From Evansella sp. AB-P1 (GTDB lineage: Bacteria; Bacillota; Bacilli; Bacillales; Salisediminibacteriaceae): DNA of 64,000 bases. The notes below the pieces were generated by a model. It was not told the DNA's origin. It did no database searches and saw only the letters and a list, made by a program, of their open reading frames with translations. Of this stretch, positions 48,151 to 61,526 are shown in pieces (the first letter of the stretch is position 1; every line of letters begins with the position of its first letter). The DNA lies in the NCBI RefSeq assembly GCF_029688925.1, contig NZ_JARUKY010000009.1, positions 124,001 through 188,000 on the forward strand, written 5' to 3'. The position numbers and the translations under genes are program-made.

Positions 48151-50229
48151 TTATTGACCAGCGTTTTTCTTAATAATTTCTTCAGAAATACTCTTTGGAA
48201 CTTCTTCATAGTGGTCAAAATGCATTGTATATTGTCCACGGCCTTGCGTGTTAGAACGAAGTGATGTAGCGTAACCAAACATTTCAGCTAGTGGCACCAT
48301 CGCTTTAACAATTTGAGCATTACCACGAGCATCCATACCTTCTACACGTCCACGACGGGAAGTGATGTCACCCATGATGTCACCCATGTATTCTTCAGGA
48401 ATAACAACTTCAACCTTCATAATTGGCTCTAGTAATACTGGATTACACTTATTTCTTGCTTCCTTTAATGCCATAGACGCTGCAATTTTAAACGCCATTT
48501 CATTAGAGTCAACATCGTGATAGGATCCATCAAATAATTTAGCTTTAACATCAATTAATGGGAATCCTGCTAGAAGACCGTTATCTAAAGAATCTTCTAA
48601 ACCAGCTTTTACTGATCCGATATATTCACGAGGTACAACCCCACCAACTACAGCATCTTCGAATTCGAAGCCTGCTCCTTCTTCGTTTGGTGTGAATTCA
48701 ACCCATACGTGACCATATTGCCCACGTCCACCAGATTGGCGAACGAATTTACCTTCACATTTCGCTGCTTGGCGAATTGTTTCACGGTAAGATACTTGAG
48801 GAGCACCTACATTAGCTTCTACTTTGAATTCACGCTTCATACGATCTACGATGATATCTAAGTGAAGTTCACCCATACCAGCGATGATTGTTTGACCCGT
48901 TTCTTCATCCGTGTGAGTACGGAAAGTAGGATCTTCTTCAGCTAGCTTAGCTAAAGCCATACCCATTTTATCTTGGTCAGCCTTAGATTTAGGCTCAACT
49001 GATAATGAGATAACTGGCTCAGGGAATTCCATTGATTCAAGAATAACAAGATTCTTTTCATCACAAAGCGTATCCCCTGTAGATGTTTCCTTTAAACCAA
49101 CACCGGCAGCGATATCTCCAGCATATACAGTAGAAATCTCTTCACGGTGGTTTGCGTGCATTTGTAGGATACGTCCCATACGTTCACGCTTACCTTTTGT
49201 TGAGTTTACAACATATGAACCTGCGTTTACAGTTCCAGAGTAAACACGGAAGAATGTAAGCTTACCAACGAATGGATCCGTCATTACTTTAAATGCCAAT
49301 GCAGAGAATGGCTCTTCGTCATTAGAATGACGAATAACTTCTTCTTCAGTATCTGGTAATGTACCTTTTATATCAGGAACATCTGTAGGTGCTGGTAAAT
49401 AATCAATTACTGCATCTAGCATTAATTGAACACCTTTATTTTTGAAAGCAGAACCACAAATTACTGGGTAGAAGTCAACGTTTACAGTACCTTTACGGAT
49501 TGCAGCTTTCAATTCTTCAACTGAAACCTCTTCACCTTCTAGATACTTCATCATTAAATCTTCATCTAATTCAGATACTGCTTCTACTAACTTGTCGTGG
49601 TACTCTTCAGCTTGTGCTTTATATTCCTCAGGAATTTCACGAGCATCTGTACGAGTTCCTAGGTCATCTTCATAGAAGTAAGCTTTCATTTCTACTAGAT
49701 CGATAATACCTTCGAAATCATCCTCAGCACCAATTGGTAACTGAATCGCATGTGCATTTGCACCAAGACGATCGTGTAAAGTACCTAAAGAATAGATAAA
49801 GTCAGCACCGATTTTATCCATTTTATTTACAAATACTACTCGAGGAACTCCGTATGTTGTCGCTTGACGCCATACTGTTTCCGTTTGTGGCTCAACACCT
49901 GATTGCGCATCCAATACAGCAACTGCACCGTCTAATACACGTAATGAACGTTCTACCTCAACGGTAAAGTCAACGTGTCCCGGAGTATCGATAATGTTAA
50001 CACGATGCTCCCTCCATTGAGCAGTAGTTGCTGCGGACGTGATTGTGATCCCACGTTCTTGTTCTTGCTCCATCCAGTCCATCTGTGAAGCACCTTCATG
50101 GGTTTCACCAATTTTATGAATACGCCCTGTGTAGAAAAGAACTCGTTCTGTTGTTGTTGTCTTACCAGCATCAATATGAGCCATGATACCAATATTACGA
50201 GTTTTTTCTAAGGAGAATTCTCTTGCCAT
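48151..50229 (-). CDS. fusA: Elongation factor G
   Basis: Translocase GTPase of 692 residues: [38 protein letters not shown], and domain IV with [10 protein letters not shown]. The 127-nt gap to tuf and the 133-nt gap from rpsG hold ribosome sites; the latter also has ACAGTC / GACTGT arms (50281-50308). Confidence 0.99.
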   Translation of the reverse strand: MAREFSLEKTRNIGIMAHIDAGKTTTTERVLFYTGRIHKIGETHEGASQMDWMEQEQERGITITSAATTAQWREHRVNIIDTPGHVDFTVEVERSLRVLDGAVAVLDAQSGVEPQTETVWRQATTYGVPRVVFVNKMDKIGADFIYSLGTLHDRLGANAHAIQLPIGAEDDFEGIIDLVEMKAYFYEDDLGTRTDAREIPEEYKAQAEEYHDKLVEAVSELDEDLMMKYLEGEEVSVEELKAAIRKGTVNVDFYPVICGSAFKNKGVQLMLDAVIDYLPAPTDVPDIKGTLPDTEEEVIRHSNDEEPFSALAFKVMTDPFVGKLTFFRVYSGTVNAGSYVVNSTKGKRERMGRILQMHANHREEISTVYAGDIAAGVGLKETSTGDTLCDEKNLVILESMEFPEPVISLSVEPKSKADQDKMGMALAKLAEEDPTFRTHTDEETGQTIIAGMGELHLDIIVDRMKREFKVEANVGAPQVSYRETIRQAAKCEGKFVRQSGGRGQYGHVWVEFTPNEEGAGFEFEDAVVGGVVPREYIGSVKAGLEDSLDNGLLAGFPLIDVKAKLFDGSYHDVDSNEMAFKIAASMALKEARNKCNPVLLEPIMKVEVVIPEEYMGDIMGDITSRRGRVEGMDARGNAQIVKAMVPLAEMFGYATSLRSNTQGRGQYTMHFDHYEEVPKSISEEIIKKNAGQ

Positions 50230-50362
50230 TGGTTATTTCTCCTTCCTATGATAAGTGATATTTTATGTGTTGGGTATTTTACAGTCAAAGGAATATTTCC
50301 AAAGACTGTAACCCATTGTATCTTATCCAATGTTGTCTAGTGCAATATTGGTTAAATTAATT

Positions 50363-50833
50363 TTACCAACGATAGTGAGCAAATGCTTTGTTCGCTTCAG
50401 CCATACGGTGAGTATCCTCACGCTTTTTGACTGCTGCTCCAGTATTGTTAGCTGCATCTAAAATTTCATTAGCTAAACGTTCTTCCATTGTTTTTTCTCC
50501 GCGAAGTCGAGCATAGCTCACTAACCAACGAAGTCCTAAAGTCGTACGACGTTCAGGCTTAACTTCGATCGGCACTTGGTAGTTAGCACCACCAACACGA
50601 CGAGCTTTAACTTCAAGAACTGGCATGATGTTTTTTAAAGCTTGTTCAAAAACTTCTTGTGGATCATTACCACTACGTTCTTGTACTAATTCAAATGCTC
50701 TATATAGAATCGTTTGTGCAACACCTCTTTTTCCATCAATCATGATGCGGTTGATCAAACGAGTTACAAGCTTAGAATTATAAATAGGATCAGGTAAAAC
50801 ATCTCTACGAGGTACAGGTCCTTTACGAGGCAT
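50363..50833 (-). CDS. rpsG: Ribosomal protein S7 (uS7)
   Basis: A 156-residue head assembly initiator, [18 protein letters not shown] to AFAHYRW. True start ATG at 50833 after AAAGGAGG. Confidence 0.98.
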   Translation of the reverse strand: MPRKGPVPRRDVLPDPIYNSKLVTRLINRIMIDGKRGVAQTILYRAFELVQERSGNDPQEVFEQALKNIMPVLEVKARRVGGANYQVPIEVKPERRTTLGLRWLVSYARLRGEKTMEERLANEILDAANNTGAAVKKREDTHRMAEANKAFAHYRW

Positions 50834-50890
50834 CAAATTCCCTCCTTTCACGTAATTATAAAAATGATGATTAAATCATCTTCTTATTTA

Positions 50891-51415
<525 letters not shown>

Positions 51416-51664
51416 TTACTTTTTAATTGCTACAGTAGCTGCACTAACATCAATTCCGCAAGCTTTACCTAATTTCTTCATGGAGTCCACTTTTGTGCAT
51501 GATACTCCGTGCTTTTCAGCTAAAGAAACAATTCTTTGTAAAACCTTTGGATCAGCATCTTCTGCAACGATGATTTCTTTAACCTGCTTATCTTCCAGTG
51601 CTTTAAGCGTCTGTTTAGTGCCTACGACTTTCTCATCTGCCTGCACTACTTTTTCATAAGACAT
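51416..51664 (-). CDS. ybxF: L7Ae-family kink-turn protein YbxF
   Basis: An 82-residue L7Ae/L30e-fold RNA-binding protein ([37 protein letters not shown]). The Bacillus homologue binds kink-turn RNA and associates with ribosomes in growing cells. Start ATG at 51664 after TGGAGG. Between rpoC and rpsL as in Bacillus. Confidence 0.94.
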   Translation of the reverse strand: MSYEKVVQADEKVVGTKQTLKALEDKQVKEIIVAEDADPKVLQRIVSLAEKHGVSCTKVDSMKKLGKACGIDVSAATVAIKK

Positions 51665-51742
51665 ATTTCCATCCTCCAAAGCAACAGGTATTTGGCACAC
51701 TTAGATATGTTACCACCGCGAATGATCAGTGTCAATACCTTT

Positions 51743-54700
51743 TTAATCTTGTAATGTTGCTTCTTCTAAAATAACTTCATTGGTTTCTTCTTGCACTGGC
51801 TCTTCAGGCGCTATTTGACGGTATCTTTGCATTCCTGTACCTGCTGGAACGAGCTTACCGATAATAACATTTTCCTTCAGCCCAACTAGCTCATCTTTCT
51901 TACCTTTGATTGCTGCATCTGTTAGAACCCTTGTTGTTTCTTGGAAAGAAGCAGCTGATAAGAATGAATCTGTCTCAAGAGATGCTTTCGTAATACCTAA
52001 TAAAACTGGTCTACCGGTTGCAGGAACGCCTCCGCGTAATAAAATATCACGATTTGCTTCAATGAATTGGTGCACCTCTATAAGAGATCCTGGTAATACT
52101 TCCGTATCCCCTGCATCAACTACACGGATTTTACGTAGCATTTGACGAACCATTACCTCAACGTGTTTGTCTCCAATTTCTACCCCTTGCATACGGTATA
52201 CTTTCTGCACTTCACGTAAAAGATACTCTTGAACACCTTGAACACCTGAAACAATTAACAACTCTTTCGGGTCAATGGAACCTTCGGTTAATTCTTGACC
52301 AGGTTTAACATTTTCCCCAACCTCAACTTTAATTCTACTACCATATGGGGCAGCATAGCTTCTCGTCTCATTCTTCCCTTGAACAACAAGCTCTTTTTTC
52401 TCACTTACTTCTTTAATATCAGAAACTACACCTTCGATTTCTGAAATAACAGCTTGCCCTTTTGGATTACGGGCTTCGAATAACTCCTGAATACGAGGTA
52501 AACCTTGTGTAATATCATCACCTGCAACCCCACCAGTATGGAAGGTACGCATCGTTAACTGTGTACCAGGCTCACCGATGGACTGTGCTGCAATAATACC
52601 CACAGCTTCACCCACTTCTACTTCATCACCTGTGGCTAGGTTTCTACCGTAACAAGCTTTACATACACCATGCTTCGTATCACAAGTAAATGCAGAACGA
52701 ATTACTACTTTTTCTATCCCTAAATCTTCAATGACTTTCGCCATCTCTTCATTAATTTGTTCATTAACGGAAACGAGAACTTCGTTTGTTTCCGGATGAT
52801 AGATTGTTTGAAATGCTTCTCGACCAACAAGTCGATCATATAAAGGTTCAATTACTTCTGACCCTTCCTTAATAGCTTCTACTTCTAATCCTCGATCTGT
52901 TCCACAGTCATCTTCTCTTACAATAACATCTTGTGCCACATCAACTAAACGACGAGTTAAATAACCTGAGTCTGCTGTTTTTAAGGCTGTATCAGCAAGA
53001 CCTTTACGAGCCCCGTGTGTAGAGATGAAGTACTCTAAAACTGTTAAACCTTCACGGAAACTAGATTTGATCGGTAACTCGATAATACGACCAGATGGAT
53101 TTGCCATCAGACCACGCATACCTGCAAGCTGCGTAAAGTTAGATGCGTTACCACGGGCACCAGAGTCACTCATCATGAAGATTGGGTTTGTTCTATCAAG
53201 CGTTCCCATTAATTTTTCTTGGATGAGATCCTTCGCAGAACTCCATACTTCAATTACTTTATCATATCGTTCTTCTTCCGTAATTAACCCACGGCGGAAT
53301 TGCTTTAGGATCCGTTCAACCTTCGTTTCAGCTTCTTCGAGAATTTCTTTTTTCTCTCGTAATACTACGATATCGGATACACCAACCGTAATACCAGCTT
53401 TTGTAGAATAATGGAACCCAAGGTCCTTCATTTTATCAAGCATAACTGACGTTTCAGAAACTTTAAACTTCTTAAATACTTCCGCAATAATGTCACCGAG
53501 GAAACCTTTTTTAAACGGTAGGACAATATCACGCTTATTAAATTCTTCTTTCACGTCTGTAGTCATTGGCACCATGTACTTATCAGGTGTAGCAACCTCT
53601 AAGTTTTCAATAGAAGGCTCATTCATATAAGGGAATGATTCAGGAAGAATTTCATTAAAGATAATTTTCCCAACAGATGTTAGTAGGAGCTTCCCTTGAT
53701 GCTCTTCTTTAAAGTTTGTTTTATTAATGGACGAAACAGGTATAGCAATTCTCGTATGAAGATGTACATAGCCACACTGATATGCTGTCAATGCTTCGTT
53801 AGCGTCTTTATATACATTACCTTCTCCAATTGCACCTTTTCTTTCAAGTGTCAAGTAATAGTTTCCTAATACCATGTCTTGTGAAGGGGTAACAACTGGT
53901 TTACCATCTTTAGGGTTTAGGATATTTTGCGCTGCTAACATTAGTAAGCGAGATTCTGCTTGCGCTTCAGCTGACAATGGTACGTGAACAGCCATTTGGT
54001 CACCATCAAAGTCCGCATTGTATGCAGTACAAACGAGTGGATGAAGCTTAATAGCACGACCTTCAACTAATGTTGGTTCAAACGCCTGGATACCTAATCT
54101 GTGTAAAGTTGGTGCACGGTTTAAAAGTACTGGGTGTTCTCTGATTACTTCTTCAAGAACGTCCCAAACCTCTGGTTGAACACGTTCAACCTTACGTTTG
54201 GCACTTTTTATATTATGAGCTAAACCTCTGCTTACCAGTTCCTTCATAACGAATGGCTTGAATAGCTCTAAAGCCATTTCCTTAGGAAGTCCACATTGAT
54301 ACATTTGTAAATGTGGACCTACTACGATAACAGAACGACCTGAGTAGTCCACACGTTTTCCTAATAGGTTTTGACGGAAACGGCCTTGCTTCCCCTTTAA
54401 CATATGTGAAAGAGATTTTAAAGGACGGTTACCTGGTCCTGTTACCGGACGTCCACGGCGACCATTATCAATTAATGCATCTACAGCTTCTTGTAGCATA
54501 CGTTTTTCATTTTGAACAATGATATTCGGAGCTCCTAAATCTAATAATCGTTTTAAACGATTATTTCGATTAATCACTCGACGATATAAATCATTTAAAT
54601 CTGACGTTGCGAAACGTCCACCATCTAGCTGTACCATTGGTCGTAACTCAGGTGGAATAACTGGCAATACGTCTAAAATCATCCACGCTGGGTTATTTCC

Positions 54701-55357
54701 TGAATGACGGAATGCTTCAAGCACTTCTAATCGTTTGATAGCTCTCGTACGACGTTGTCCTTGAGCAGTCAACAATTCTTCCTTCAGTATCCCTACTTCT
54801 TTTTGAAGATCAATATCTTGAAGAAGCTTACGGATAGCTTCTGCACCCATCTGTGCAGTGAAGGAACGTCCATATTTTTCACGGTATGCTCTATATTCTT
54901 TCTCCGATAAGAGTTGCTTAAGTTCTAACGGAGTTTCTCCTGTATCTGTAACTACGTAAGAAGCAAAGTAAATCACTTCTTCTAGCGATCTTGGAGACAT
55001 GTCTAGTACAAGCCCCATTCGGCTTGGAATTCCTTTAAAATACCATATATGGGAGACAGGGGCAGCTAACTCAATGTGCCCCATGCGTTCACGACGAACT
55101 TTTGCTCGTGTTACTTCTACTCCACAGCGATCACAAACTACACCTTTGTAGCGTACTCGCTTATATTTTCCACAATGACATTCCCAATCTTTCGTTGGAC
55201 CGAAGATTCTTTCACAGAACAAACCATCTTTTTCTGGTTTTAATGTACGATAATTAATCGTCTCAGGCTTTTTAACCTCTCCTCGTGACCAAGAACGAAT
55301 TTTATCAGGTGATGCGAGGCCAATTTTCATATACTCAAAGTTATTTACATCTATCAA
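51743..55357 (-). CDS. rpoC: RNA polymerase beta' subunit
   Basis: A 1204-residue subunit with the N-terminal zinc site ([16 protein letters not shown]), the catalytic magnesium loop NADFDGDQM, the bridge helix and trigger loop region ending in [11 protein letters not shown], and a second zinc site ([13 protein letters not shown]). The start is a TTG at 55357 (IDVNNFEYM), eight bases after GGGAGG, as in B. subtilis. Confidence 0.99.
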   Translation of the reverse strand: MIDVNNFEYMKIGLASPDKIRSWSRGEVKKPETINYRTLKPEKDGLFCERIFGPTKDWECHCGKYKRVRYKGVVCDRCGVEVTRAKVRRERMGHIELAAPVSHIWYFKGIPSRMGLVLDMSPRSLEEVIYFASYVVTDTGETPLELKQLLSEKEYRAYREKYGRSFTAQMGAEAIRKLLQDIDLQKEVGILKEELLTAQGQRRTRAIKRLEVLEAFRHSGNNPAWMILDVLPVIPPELRPMVQLDGGRFATSDLNDLYRRVINRNNRLKRLLDLGAPNIIVQNEKRMLQEAVDALIDNGRRGRPVTGPGNRPLKSLSHMLKGKQGRFRQNLLGKRVDYSGRSVIVVGPHLQMYQCGLPKEMALELFKPFVMKELVSRGLAHNIKSAKRKVERVQPEVWDVLEEVIREHPVLLNRAPTLHRLGIQAFEPTLVEGRAIKLHPLVCTAYNADFDGDQMAVHVPLSAEAQAESRLLMLAAQNILNPKDGKPVVTPSQDMVLGNYYLTLERKGAIGEGNVYKDANEALTAYQCGYVHLHTRIAIPVSSINKTNFKEEHQGKLLLTSVGKIIFNEILPESFPYMNEPSIENLEVATPDKYMVPMTTDVKEEFNKRDIVLPFKKGFLGDIIAEVFKKFKVSETSVMLDKMKDLGFHYSTKAGITVGVSDIVVLREKKEILEEAETKVERILKQFRRGLITEEERYDKVIEVWSSAKDLIQEKLMGTLDRTNPIFMMSDSGARGNASNFTQLAGMRGLMANPSGRIIELPIKSSFREGLTVLEYFISTHGARKGLADTALKTADSGYLTRRLVDVAQDVIVREDDCGTDRGLEVEAIKEGSEVIEPLYDRLVGREAFQTIYHPETNEVLVSVNEQINEEMAKVIEDLGIEKVVIRSAFTCDTKHGVCKACYGRNLATGDEVEVGEAVGIIAAQSIGEPGTQLTMRTFHTGGVAGDDITQGLPRIQELFEARNPKGQAVISEIEGVVSDIKEVSEKKELVVQGKNETRSYAAPYGSRIKVEVGENVKPGQELTEGSIDPKELLIVSGVQGVQEYLLREVQKVYRMQGVEIGDKHVEVMVRQMLRKIRVVDAGDTEVLPGSLIEVHQFIEANRDILLRGGVPATGRPVLLGITKASLETDSFLSAASFQETTRVLTDAAIKGKKDELVGLKENVIIGKLVPAGTGMQRYRQIAPEEPVQEETNEVILEEATLQD

Positions 55358-55389
55358 GGGGCTAACCTCCCTTTCAGCATTCTATCCCG

Positions 55390-58300
55390 TTAAACATTTG
55401 ATTCCGAAGATTCAAGGTTTAAGTTTAATTTATCATTTCCTTGCTCTTCTTCATCGTCAAGCTCTAGCATTTCGATCTCCTCTTCATTACTGGAGAGCAT
55501 CTTCACGTCCATCCCTAAACTTTGAAGCTCTTTAATAAGTACCTTAAAGGATTCTGGAACACCTGGTTCAGGAACGTTCTCACCTTTTACAATCGCTTCA
55601 TACGTTTTCACACGACCAACAACATCGTCAGATTTTACGGTTAAGATCTCTTGTAACGTGTAAGCAGCACCGTATGCTTCTAATGCCCACACTTCCATTT
55701 CTCCAAAACGCTGTCCACCGAACTGAGCTTTACCTCCAAGAGGTTGCTGCGTTACAAGTGAATATGGCCCTGTAGAACGTGCGTGTAATTTATCGTCAAC
55801 CATATGCGCCAATTTAATCATATACATGATCCCAACAGATACACGGTTATCGAATGGTTCACCCGTACGTCCATCATACAATACTGTTTTTCCGTCACGA
55901 CTCATGCCAGCTTCTTCAAGTGTGCTCCAAACATCCTCTTCACGAGCACCATCAAATACAGGACTTGCCACGTGAATACCTAACTTTCTAGCTGCCATTC
56001 CTAAGTGAAGCTCTAGAACTTGACCGATATTCATACGAGATGGTACACCTAAAGGATTTAACATAATATCAATCGGGGTGCCATCTGGTAAATATGGCAT
56101 ATCTTCTTCAGGTAAAATTCGCGAGATAACACCTTTATTTCCGTGTCGTCCAGCCATTTTATCCCCTTCATGAATTTTTCTTTTTTGTACAATATAAACA
56201 CGAACTAATTGGTTAACACCTGGTGGTAGTTCGTCTCCATCTTCGCGATTAAAGACTTTAACGTCTAATACGATTCCATCTCCACCATGAGGAGCTCGTA
56301 GGGATGTATCTCTAACTTCACGTGCCTTTTCCCCAAAAATAGCATGTAGTAAACGTTCCTCCGCCGTAAGCTCAGTAACACCCTTTGGCGTCACTTTCCC
56401 CACGAGAATGTCTCCATCCTTTACTTCAGCACCTACTCTAATAATTCCACGTTCATCTAGATTCTTTAATGCATCTTCTCCAACATTAGGAATATCACGA
56501 GTAATTTCTTCAGGACCAAGCTTCGTATCACGAGCTTCAGATTCATACTCTTCAATATGAACAGAAGTATATACATCATCCTTTACAAGGCGTTCACTTA
56601 AAATAATTGCATCCTCATAGTTGTAACCTTCCCAGGTCATAAAACCTACCATTACATTTCGACCAAGTGCCATTTCCCCAACTTCCATCGAAGGACCATC
56701 TGCAAGGATTTCACCTTTTGTAACAATGTCTCCTTCTCTAACGATAGGACGTTGGTTATAGCACGTTCCTTGGTTAGATCGTTCGAACTTTTGAAGGTTG
56801 TAGCGAACGACATCTCCTTCTACTTCTCGACCGTCAACTTCTTCTATTTGACGAATTTGAACGTATTTCGCACTTACTCGTTCTACACGTCCGTTTACTT
56901 TTGAAACAACTGCTGCACCAGAATCCTTGGCAGAAACATACTCCATTCCTGTTCCAACTAAAGGTGATTCTGGTTCAAGTAACGGCACTGCTTGTCGCTG
57001 CATGTTTGCTCCCATTAAAGCACGGTTCGAGTCATCATTTTCTAAGAATGGAATACAAGCTGTCGCTGCTGAAACCACTTGTTTTGGTGAAACATCCATA
57101 TAGTCAACCCGATCTCGAGGGACGATGATGTTTTCTCCACGGAAACGACAAATAATGTTTTCATTAATGAAAGCACCATCATCATCTAACATAGCATTTG
57201 CTTGTGCTACAACGTAGTTATCTTCTTCATCGGCTGTTAAGTAGTCAATTTGACTACTAACTTTTCCAGTCTCATGATCAACCTTACGATATGGTGTTTC
57301 CATAAAGCCAAATTCATTTACCTTCGCAAAACTTGAGAGTGAGTTAATTAAACCAATGTTCGGTCCCTCTGGAGTTTCGATCGGACACATTCTACCATAG
57401 TGAGAATAGTGAACGTCTCGCACTTCAAAACCTGCACGTTCACGAGTTAAACCACCTGGACCTAGTGCTGATAAACGACGTTTATGAGTCAGCTCGGCTA
57501 ATGGATTCGTTTGATCCATAAATTGAGACAGCTGTGATGATCCAAAGAACTCTTTTATTGATGCAATAACAGGTCGAATATTAATTAATGCCTGTGGTGT
57601 AATCACATTTGCATCCTGAATGGACATTCGTTCACGAACAACTCGTTCCATCCTAGATAATCCGATACGGAATTGATTTTGTAGTAATTCACCAACAGAA
57701 CGTAAACGACGATTCCCTAAGTGATCAATATCATCTGTATTTCCTACTCCATGTAATAGATTAAAGAAATAATTAATAGATGCAATGATATCTGCCGGCG
57801 TAATATTTTTTACAGACTTTTGAATTGTCCCATTACCTAACACACGAATAGGTTGCTCTCCGTTACCAGATGGATCATGAATTAAGATAGATTGTAATTC
57901 TACTTCCTCTTCATCAACAACCCCACCATGTAATGTATAATGCTTAAACCCTACATTACTTTCTAGATAAGGAATAAGTCGATCTAGAAGACGTCGATCT
58001 ATAACCGCACCTTCTTCAGCTAAAACTTCTCCAGTTTCTGGGTCTACTAGAGTTTCTGCTAATCGTTGATTAAATAAACGATCTTTAATATGAAGCTTTT
58101 TATTCATTTTGTAACGACCTACATTTGCTAAATCGTAACGTTTCGGATCAAAGAAACGTGACTCTAATAAACTCTTGGCATTATCTACTGTAGGTGGTTC
58201 CCCTGGACGTAAGCGTTCATAAATTTCTAGTAAAGCTTTCTCACTACTATCAGTGTTGTCTTTTTCAAGAGTGTTTCGAAGATATTCATCTTCTCCTAAA

Positions 58301-58929
58301 AGTTCAATGATCTCTTGATCAGCTCCAAATCCAAGAGCACGTAAAAGAACGGTTACTGGGATTTTTCGCGTACGATCAATACGTACATACACGATATCCT
58401 TTGCATCCGTTTCTAGCTCCAACCATGCACCACGGTTTGGAATGACGGTAGCAGTAAACCCTTTTTTACCGTTTTTATCCATCTTTTGGCTGTAGTACAC
58501 ACTCGGAGAACGAACGAGCTGAGATACAATTACACGTTCCGCACCATTGATTACGAACGTACCTGTATCCGTCATTAATGGGAAGTCTCCCATAAACACT
58601 TCCTGCTCCTTCACTTCTCCTGTCTCTTTATTAATGAGACGAACCTTCACTCGAAGAGGTGCAGAATATGTTACATCTCGTTCTTTCGATTCTTCCACTG
58701 AATATTTTGGTTCACCTAAGCTATAATCAATAAACTCAAGTACCAAATTACCAGTGAAATCTTCAATTGGAGAGATGTCTTGAAACATCTCACGAATACC
58801 CTCATCAAGAAACCATTGATAAGAAGCTGTTTGAATTTCAATTAAGTTTGGAAGATCCAGAACTTCACTGATTCGGGCATAGCTTCTTCTCTGGCGGTGG
58901 CGTCCATACTGAACTAGTTGACCTGTCAA
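55390..58929 (-). CDS. rpoB: RNA polymerase beta subunit
   Basis: A 1179-residue subunit. The rifampicin pocket [20 protein letters not shown] is wild type. The C-terminus is longer and more acidic than the core ([18 protein letters not shown]). I use the TTG at 58929, which reads [15 protein letters not shown] as in B. subtilis and lies six bases after GAGGGGTG; a GTG three codons earlier touches that site. Confidence 0.98.
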   Translation of the reverse strand: MTGQLVQYGRHRQRRSYARISEVLDLPNLIEIQTASYQWFLDEGIREMFQDISPIEDFTGNLVLEFIDYSLGEPKYSVEESKERDVTYSAPLRVKVRLINKETGEVKEQEVFMGDFPLMTDTGTFVINGAERVIVSQLVRSPSVYYSQKMDKNGKKGFTATVIPNRGAWLELETDAKDIVYVRIDRTRKIPVTVLLRALGFGADQEIIELLGEDEYLRNTLEKDNTDSSEKALLEIYERLRPGEPPTVDNAKSLLESRFFDPKRYDLANVGRYKMNKKLHIKDRLFNQRLAETLVDPETGEVLAEEGAVIDRRLLDRLIPYLESNVGFKHYTLHGGVVDEEEVELQSILIHDPSGNGEQPIRVLGNGTIQKSVKNITPADIIASINYFFNLLHGVGNTDDIDHLGNRRLRSVGELLQNQFRIGLSRMERVVRERMSIQDANVITPQALINIRPVIASIKEFFGSSQLSQFMDQTNPLAELTHKRRLSALGPGGLTRERAGFEVRDVHYSHYGRMCPIETPEGPNIGLINSLSSFAKVNEFGFMETPYRKVDHETGKVSSQIDYLTADEEDNYVVAQANAMLDDDGAFINENIICRFRGENIIVPRDRVDYMDVSPKQVVSAATACIPFLENDDSNRALMGANMQRQAVPLLEPESPLVGTGMEYVSAKDSGAAVVSKVNGRVERVSAKYVQIRQIEEVDGREVEGDVVRYNLQKFERSNQGTCYNQRPIVREGDIVTKGEILADGPSMEVGEMALGRNVMVGFMTWEGYNYEDAIILSERLVKDDVYTSVHIEEYESEARDTKLGPEEITRDIPNVGEDALKNLDERGIIRVGAEVKDGDILVGKVTPKGVTELTAEERLLHAIFGEKAREVRDTSLRAPHGGDGIVLDVKVFNREDGDELPPGVNQLVRVYIVQKRKIHEGDKMAGRHGNKGVISRILPEEDMPYLPDGTPIDIMLNPLGVPSRMNIGQVLELHLGMAARKLGIHVASPVFDGAREEDVWSTLEEAGMSRDGKTVLYDGRTGEPFDNRVSVGIMYMIKLAHMVDDKLHARSTGPYSLVTQQPLGGKAQFGGQRFGEMEVWALEAYGAAYTLQEILTVKSDDVVGRVKTYEAIVKGENVPEPGVPESFKVLIKELQSLGMDVKMLSSNEEEIEMLELDDEEEQGNDKLNLNLESSESNV

Positions 58930-59078
58930 CTGCTTCACCCCTCAAAACTAGCGTTTTTATCATCAAAAGGACTACATATGAGCAATCCTTTGACAGACAT
59001 TTTTTTAAAAAATATAGGCTCCATTTACTTTGTGTTGTTTTTGTTTCAATCAACACTTCTAAATCTACATTTCCCTTT

Positions 59079-59107
59079 AACATAGCCTAAATATAAAACT
59101 ATTACAA
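59079..59107 (-). promoter_or_regulatory. Candidate rpoBC promoter
   Basis: Minus-strand TTGTAA (59102-59107), 17-nt spacer, TATGTT (59079-59084), giving a leader of about 140 nt. Confidence 0.5.
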
Positions 59108-59187
59108 CTTTACAATGAATATAGGATTACTTAAAGTGATATCACTATAAAAGAAAGCTAGAACTCCCTTCCCTAATGAAAATAAAA

Positions 59188-59265
59188 AAAGGGCGTAAAA
59201 GCCTTCATCCATGAAAAGGCATATAAGACGTTAATAGTTTGTCCAAAATTACCCTTTTTATACAC
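59188..59265 (-). terminator. Terminator after ybxB
   Basis: On the minus strand, AAAGGG and GCCTT / AAGGC segments fold and are followed by CCCTTTTTTT (59188-59197). Some rpoBC transcription may still come from rplJL upstream. Confidence 0.55.
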
Positions 59266-59351
59266 AATTCCTATATTTTAAGCATAATTGCCCTATTTTC
59301 ACGTTTACATTCATACGCATTAAATAACATTAACACAACACAAATAAAGAG

Positions 59352-59954
59352 TCAACATTTTTTTCCTTTATAAATAAAATATCCCTTTGACTTTTGTACA
59401 ACCTCTATATCTAAGCCTAAGTTTTCTAATTTTTCTTTCGTCGATAATGCCCCTTGCTTTTTTTGAATAACCACCCATAACTCCCCTTGTGGAGCTAAGC
59501 AATCTATCGCTTGTTCATATAATTGAAATACAACTTTTTTCCCAGCTCTAATCGGTGGATTCGTAAGTATGGATGCAAATTTATTATCCTGCTGTCCGTG
59601 AAGTAAGTCATTTTGTTGTATCTTTGTAATGGTTACATTATTTAATTTGGCATTTAATTTAGCTAAATCAACAGCTCGTTCATTTATATCGTACATATAA
59701 ATCTTACGCTGAGGGAACTTTTTAGCCAACGTTATTCCAATAGGACCCCAGCCACAACCTACATCACCAATAGCTCCTTCTACATTCGGAAGTTCAAAGG
59801 ACTCAATTAATAATCTAGTTCCAAAATCTAGTCCTGCTTTGGAGAACACGCCACGATCCACATAAAAATGAAAGGTTTCACCAGCAATTTCTTCAGTAAT
59901 TTTCCTTCTATCACTTTCAACCATTGGCTTCTCATCATAATAATGTTTAGTCAC
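59352..59954 (-). CDS. ybxB: RsmC-like class I SAM methyltransferase YbxB
   Basis: A 200-residue methyltransferase between rplL and rpoB. SAM motif GDVGCGWGPIGI, acidic YMYDINERAVDLAK, and catalytic NPPIRAGKK mark it as a relative of the 16S rRNA guanine-N2 methyltransferase RsmC. The rRNA target is inferred. Start GTG at 59954 after TAGGTG gives TKHYYDEKP, as in Bacillus; the GTG at 59963 overlaps the site. Confidence 0.88.
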   Translation of the reverse strand: MTKHYYDEKPMVESDRRKITEEIAGETFHFYVDRGVFSKAGLDFGTRLLIESFELPNVEGAIGDVGCGWGPIGITLAKKFPQRKIYMYDINERAVDLAKLNAKLNNVTITKIQQNDLLHGQQDNKFASILTNPPIRAGKKVVFQLYEQAIDCLAPQGELWVVIQKKQGALSTKEKLENLGLDIEVVQKSKGYFIYKGKKC

Positions 59955-60182
59955 AAACAACACCTACTCACTAATAAATCGATTCAGTTATTGACTGGGA
60001 AATATCATTTTTCCCTGACAATAGGACAGCTTTGACCATTCTACTTCAGTTGCAATAATCCATCATCTATTCTTTCTAACAAAACCTTAACAGCATTTCC
60101 ACTTATACGCTGACTCATTCAAGTTTTCATAGATTTTTTATTTTCCCATTTCTCATTACGGCTTAAACCTAATATTTTAATT

Positions 60183-60310
60183 ATAAGAAAAGCGCAAGGC
60201 GCCTCAATTTAACCTAAGAACACCCACGTCTTATGGGCAAAGGTTAAATCATCGACGTCCTGTCTCCTAGACAACTTTCAAAGTGAAAATTTTATACTTT
60301 CTTATCTTTC
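60183..60310 (+). repeat. Dispersed GTCCT-hairpin repeat, copy D
   Basis: Full-length copy: GCGC-AAG-GCGC, outer stem TTTAACCT / AGGTTAAA, first hairpin altered to CCCAC-GTCTT-ATGGG, and GAC-GTCCT-GTC intact. Beyond the rplL terminator, in the 404-nt gap between ybxB and rplL; the rest of the gap (59964-60182) shows only AT-rich DNA with a GGGAAA / TTTCCC hairpin near 59998-60016. Confidence 0.8.
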
Positions 60311-60314
60311 GTAC

Positions 60315-60347
60315 AAAAAACTCGCTTTGTTCCCAAAGCGAGTTTTT
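60315..60347 (-). terminator. rplJL terminator
   Basis: AAACTCGCTTTG / CAAAGCGAGTTT perfect stem with TTCC loop and T6 on the minus strand, 20 nt past rplL. Confidence 0.92.
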
Positions 60348-60367
60348 CGGAGGTCATTGTCAGATTC

Positions 60368-60730
60368 TTACTTAACTTCTACAGATGCGCCTGCTTCTTC
60401 AAGCTTCGCTTTCATTTCTTCAGCTTCGTCTTTAGAAACTCCTTCTTTAACTGCAGCTGGAGCACCATCAACTAATGCTTTTGCATCTTTCAATCCTAAA
60501 CCAGTGATTTCACGAACAACTTTAATAACGTTGATTTTAGATCCACCAGCAGATTCAAGCACTACATCAAATTCTGTTTTTTCTTCTACAGCTTCAGCAG
60601 CTCCGCCACCAGCTACAGCTACTGGAGCAGCAGCAGTTACACCAAACTCTTCCTCAATTGCCTTTACAAGGTCGTTTAATTCTAAAACAGTCATTTCTTT
60701 AACCGCATCAATAATTTGCTCTTTAGTCAT
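60368..60730 (-). CDS. rplL: Ribosomal protein L7/L12 (bL12)
   Basis: A 120-residue stalk protein: helical N-terminus ([17 protein letters not shown]), Ala/Gly-rich hinge, and C-terminal factor-binding domain ([20 protein letters not shown]). Confidence 0.98.
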   Translation of the reverse strand: MTKEQIIDAVKEMTVLELNDLVKAIEEEFGVTAAAPVAVAGGGAAEAVEEKTEFDVVLESAGGSKINVIKVVREITGLGLKDAKALVDGAPAAVKEGVSKDEAEEMKAKLEEAGASVEVK

Positions 60731-60797
60731 TTTTATTTCCTCCTGTTATTGTTTAATTTATGCCGTTAGGCTACTTTTTCGATAGGGAATAATACAA

Positions 60798-61298
60798 TTA
60801 TGCCCCTTGTTCTTCTTTCTGATCTGCAACTGCTTTTGTTGCCAATGCAAGGTTGCGAACTGGAGCTTGTAAAACACTGAGAAGCATAGATAGTAACCCT
60901 TCGCGAGATGGAAGTTCAGCGATTGCCTTCACTTCATCAACAGAAACTACACGCCCTTCAATAACACCGGCTTTAATTTCTAATGCATCATGTTTTTTTG
61001 CAAAACCAGCAAGTACCTTCGCTGGAGCAATTACGTCTTCGTTACTAAATGCAATGGCTGTTGGTCCTACAAGATTTTCATTAAGGTCTGATAAACCTGC
61101 TTTTTCTGTAGCACGACGAGTCATTGTATTTTTGTAAACTTTAAAGTCAACACCAGCTTCACGAAGTTGCTTACGAAGTTCTGTCACCTCAGCAACATTT
61201 AACCCACGGTAGTCAACTACAATTGTTGATTGGCTCTCTTGTAATTTTGTTGTGATTTCTTCTACAACTTGTTTCTTCTTTTCAATCACTACGCTCAT
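60798..61298 (-). CDS. rplJ: Ribosomal protein L10 (uL10)
   Basis: A 166-residue stalk base that binds L12 dimers and represses its own operon. Start ATG at 61298 after AGGAGG; the longer frame covers the leader. [20 protein letters not shown] and the C-terminal helix [13 protein letters not shown] are visible. Confidence 0.97.
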   Translation of the reverse strand: MSVVIEKKKQVVEEITTKLQESQSTIVVDYRGLNVAEVTELRKQLREAGVDFKVYKNTMTRRATEKAGLSDLNENLVGPTAIAFSNEDVIAPAKVLAGFAKKHDALEIKAGVIEGRVVSVDEVKAIAELPSREGLLSMLLSVLQAPVRNLALATKAVADQKEEQGA

Positions 61299-61337
61299 TC
61301 TGACACCTCCTATTAAATACTTTACATACCGTACGCA

Positions 61338-61369
61338 TAAAAAAGGCCTCCATGCATAGACATGGAGGC
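61338..61369 (-). terminator. Attenuator in the rplJ leader
   Basis: GCCTCCATG / CATGGAGGC stem with T6-7 on the minus strand, 40 nt before the rplJ start. It is the terminator half of the L10 leader switch. Confidence 0.85.
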
Positions 61370-61483
61370 AGCAATATTTAAACCTATTATAGCAAATAGG
61401 ATCTATTACACTACGCACCTCGGTAGGAAATTAAGCAATGAATTGCACCTACTGTCTACGGTATGATCTTTATTAAATTCACC
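61370..61483 (-). promoter_or_regulatory. L10 ribosomal protein leader
   Basis: The L10-binding segment with CCGTAGACAGTAGGTGC, TTGCTTAATTTCCTACC and GAGGTGCG spanning about 61410-61462, followed by the attenuator. Excess L10(L12)4 is expected to bind and favour termination, as established for the B. subtilis rplJL leader. Confidence 0.88.
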
Positions 61484-61489
61484 TTAGTT

Positions 61490-61518
61490 AGTATACAACT
61501 TAGATAAATTGAAGTCAA
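61490..61518 (-). promoter_or_regulatory. rplJL promoter
   Basis: Minus-strand TTGACT (61513-61518), 17-nt spacer, TATACT (61490-61495). Confidence 0.75.
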
Positions 61519-61526
61519 CTATTCAA

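Noticed and set aside
55390-58929. Rifampicin-resistance change in rpoB
   Set aside because: The residues of the rifampicin pocket that I could check are wild type. The same holds for the streptomycin loop of rpsL and the tunnel loops of L4 and L22.
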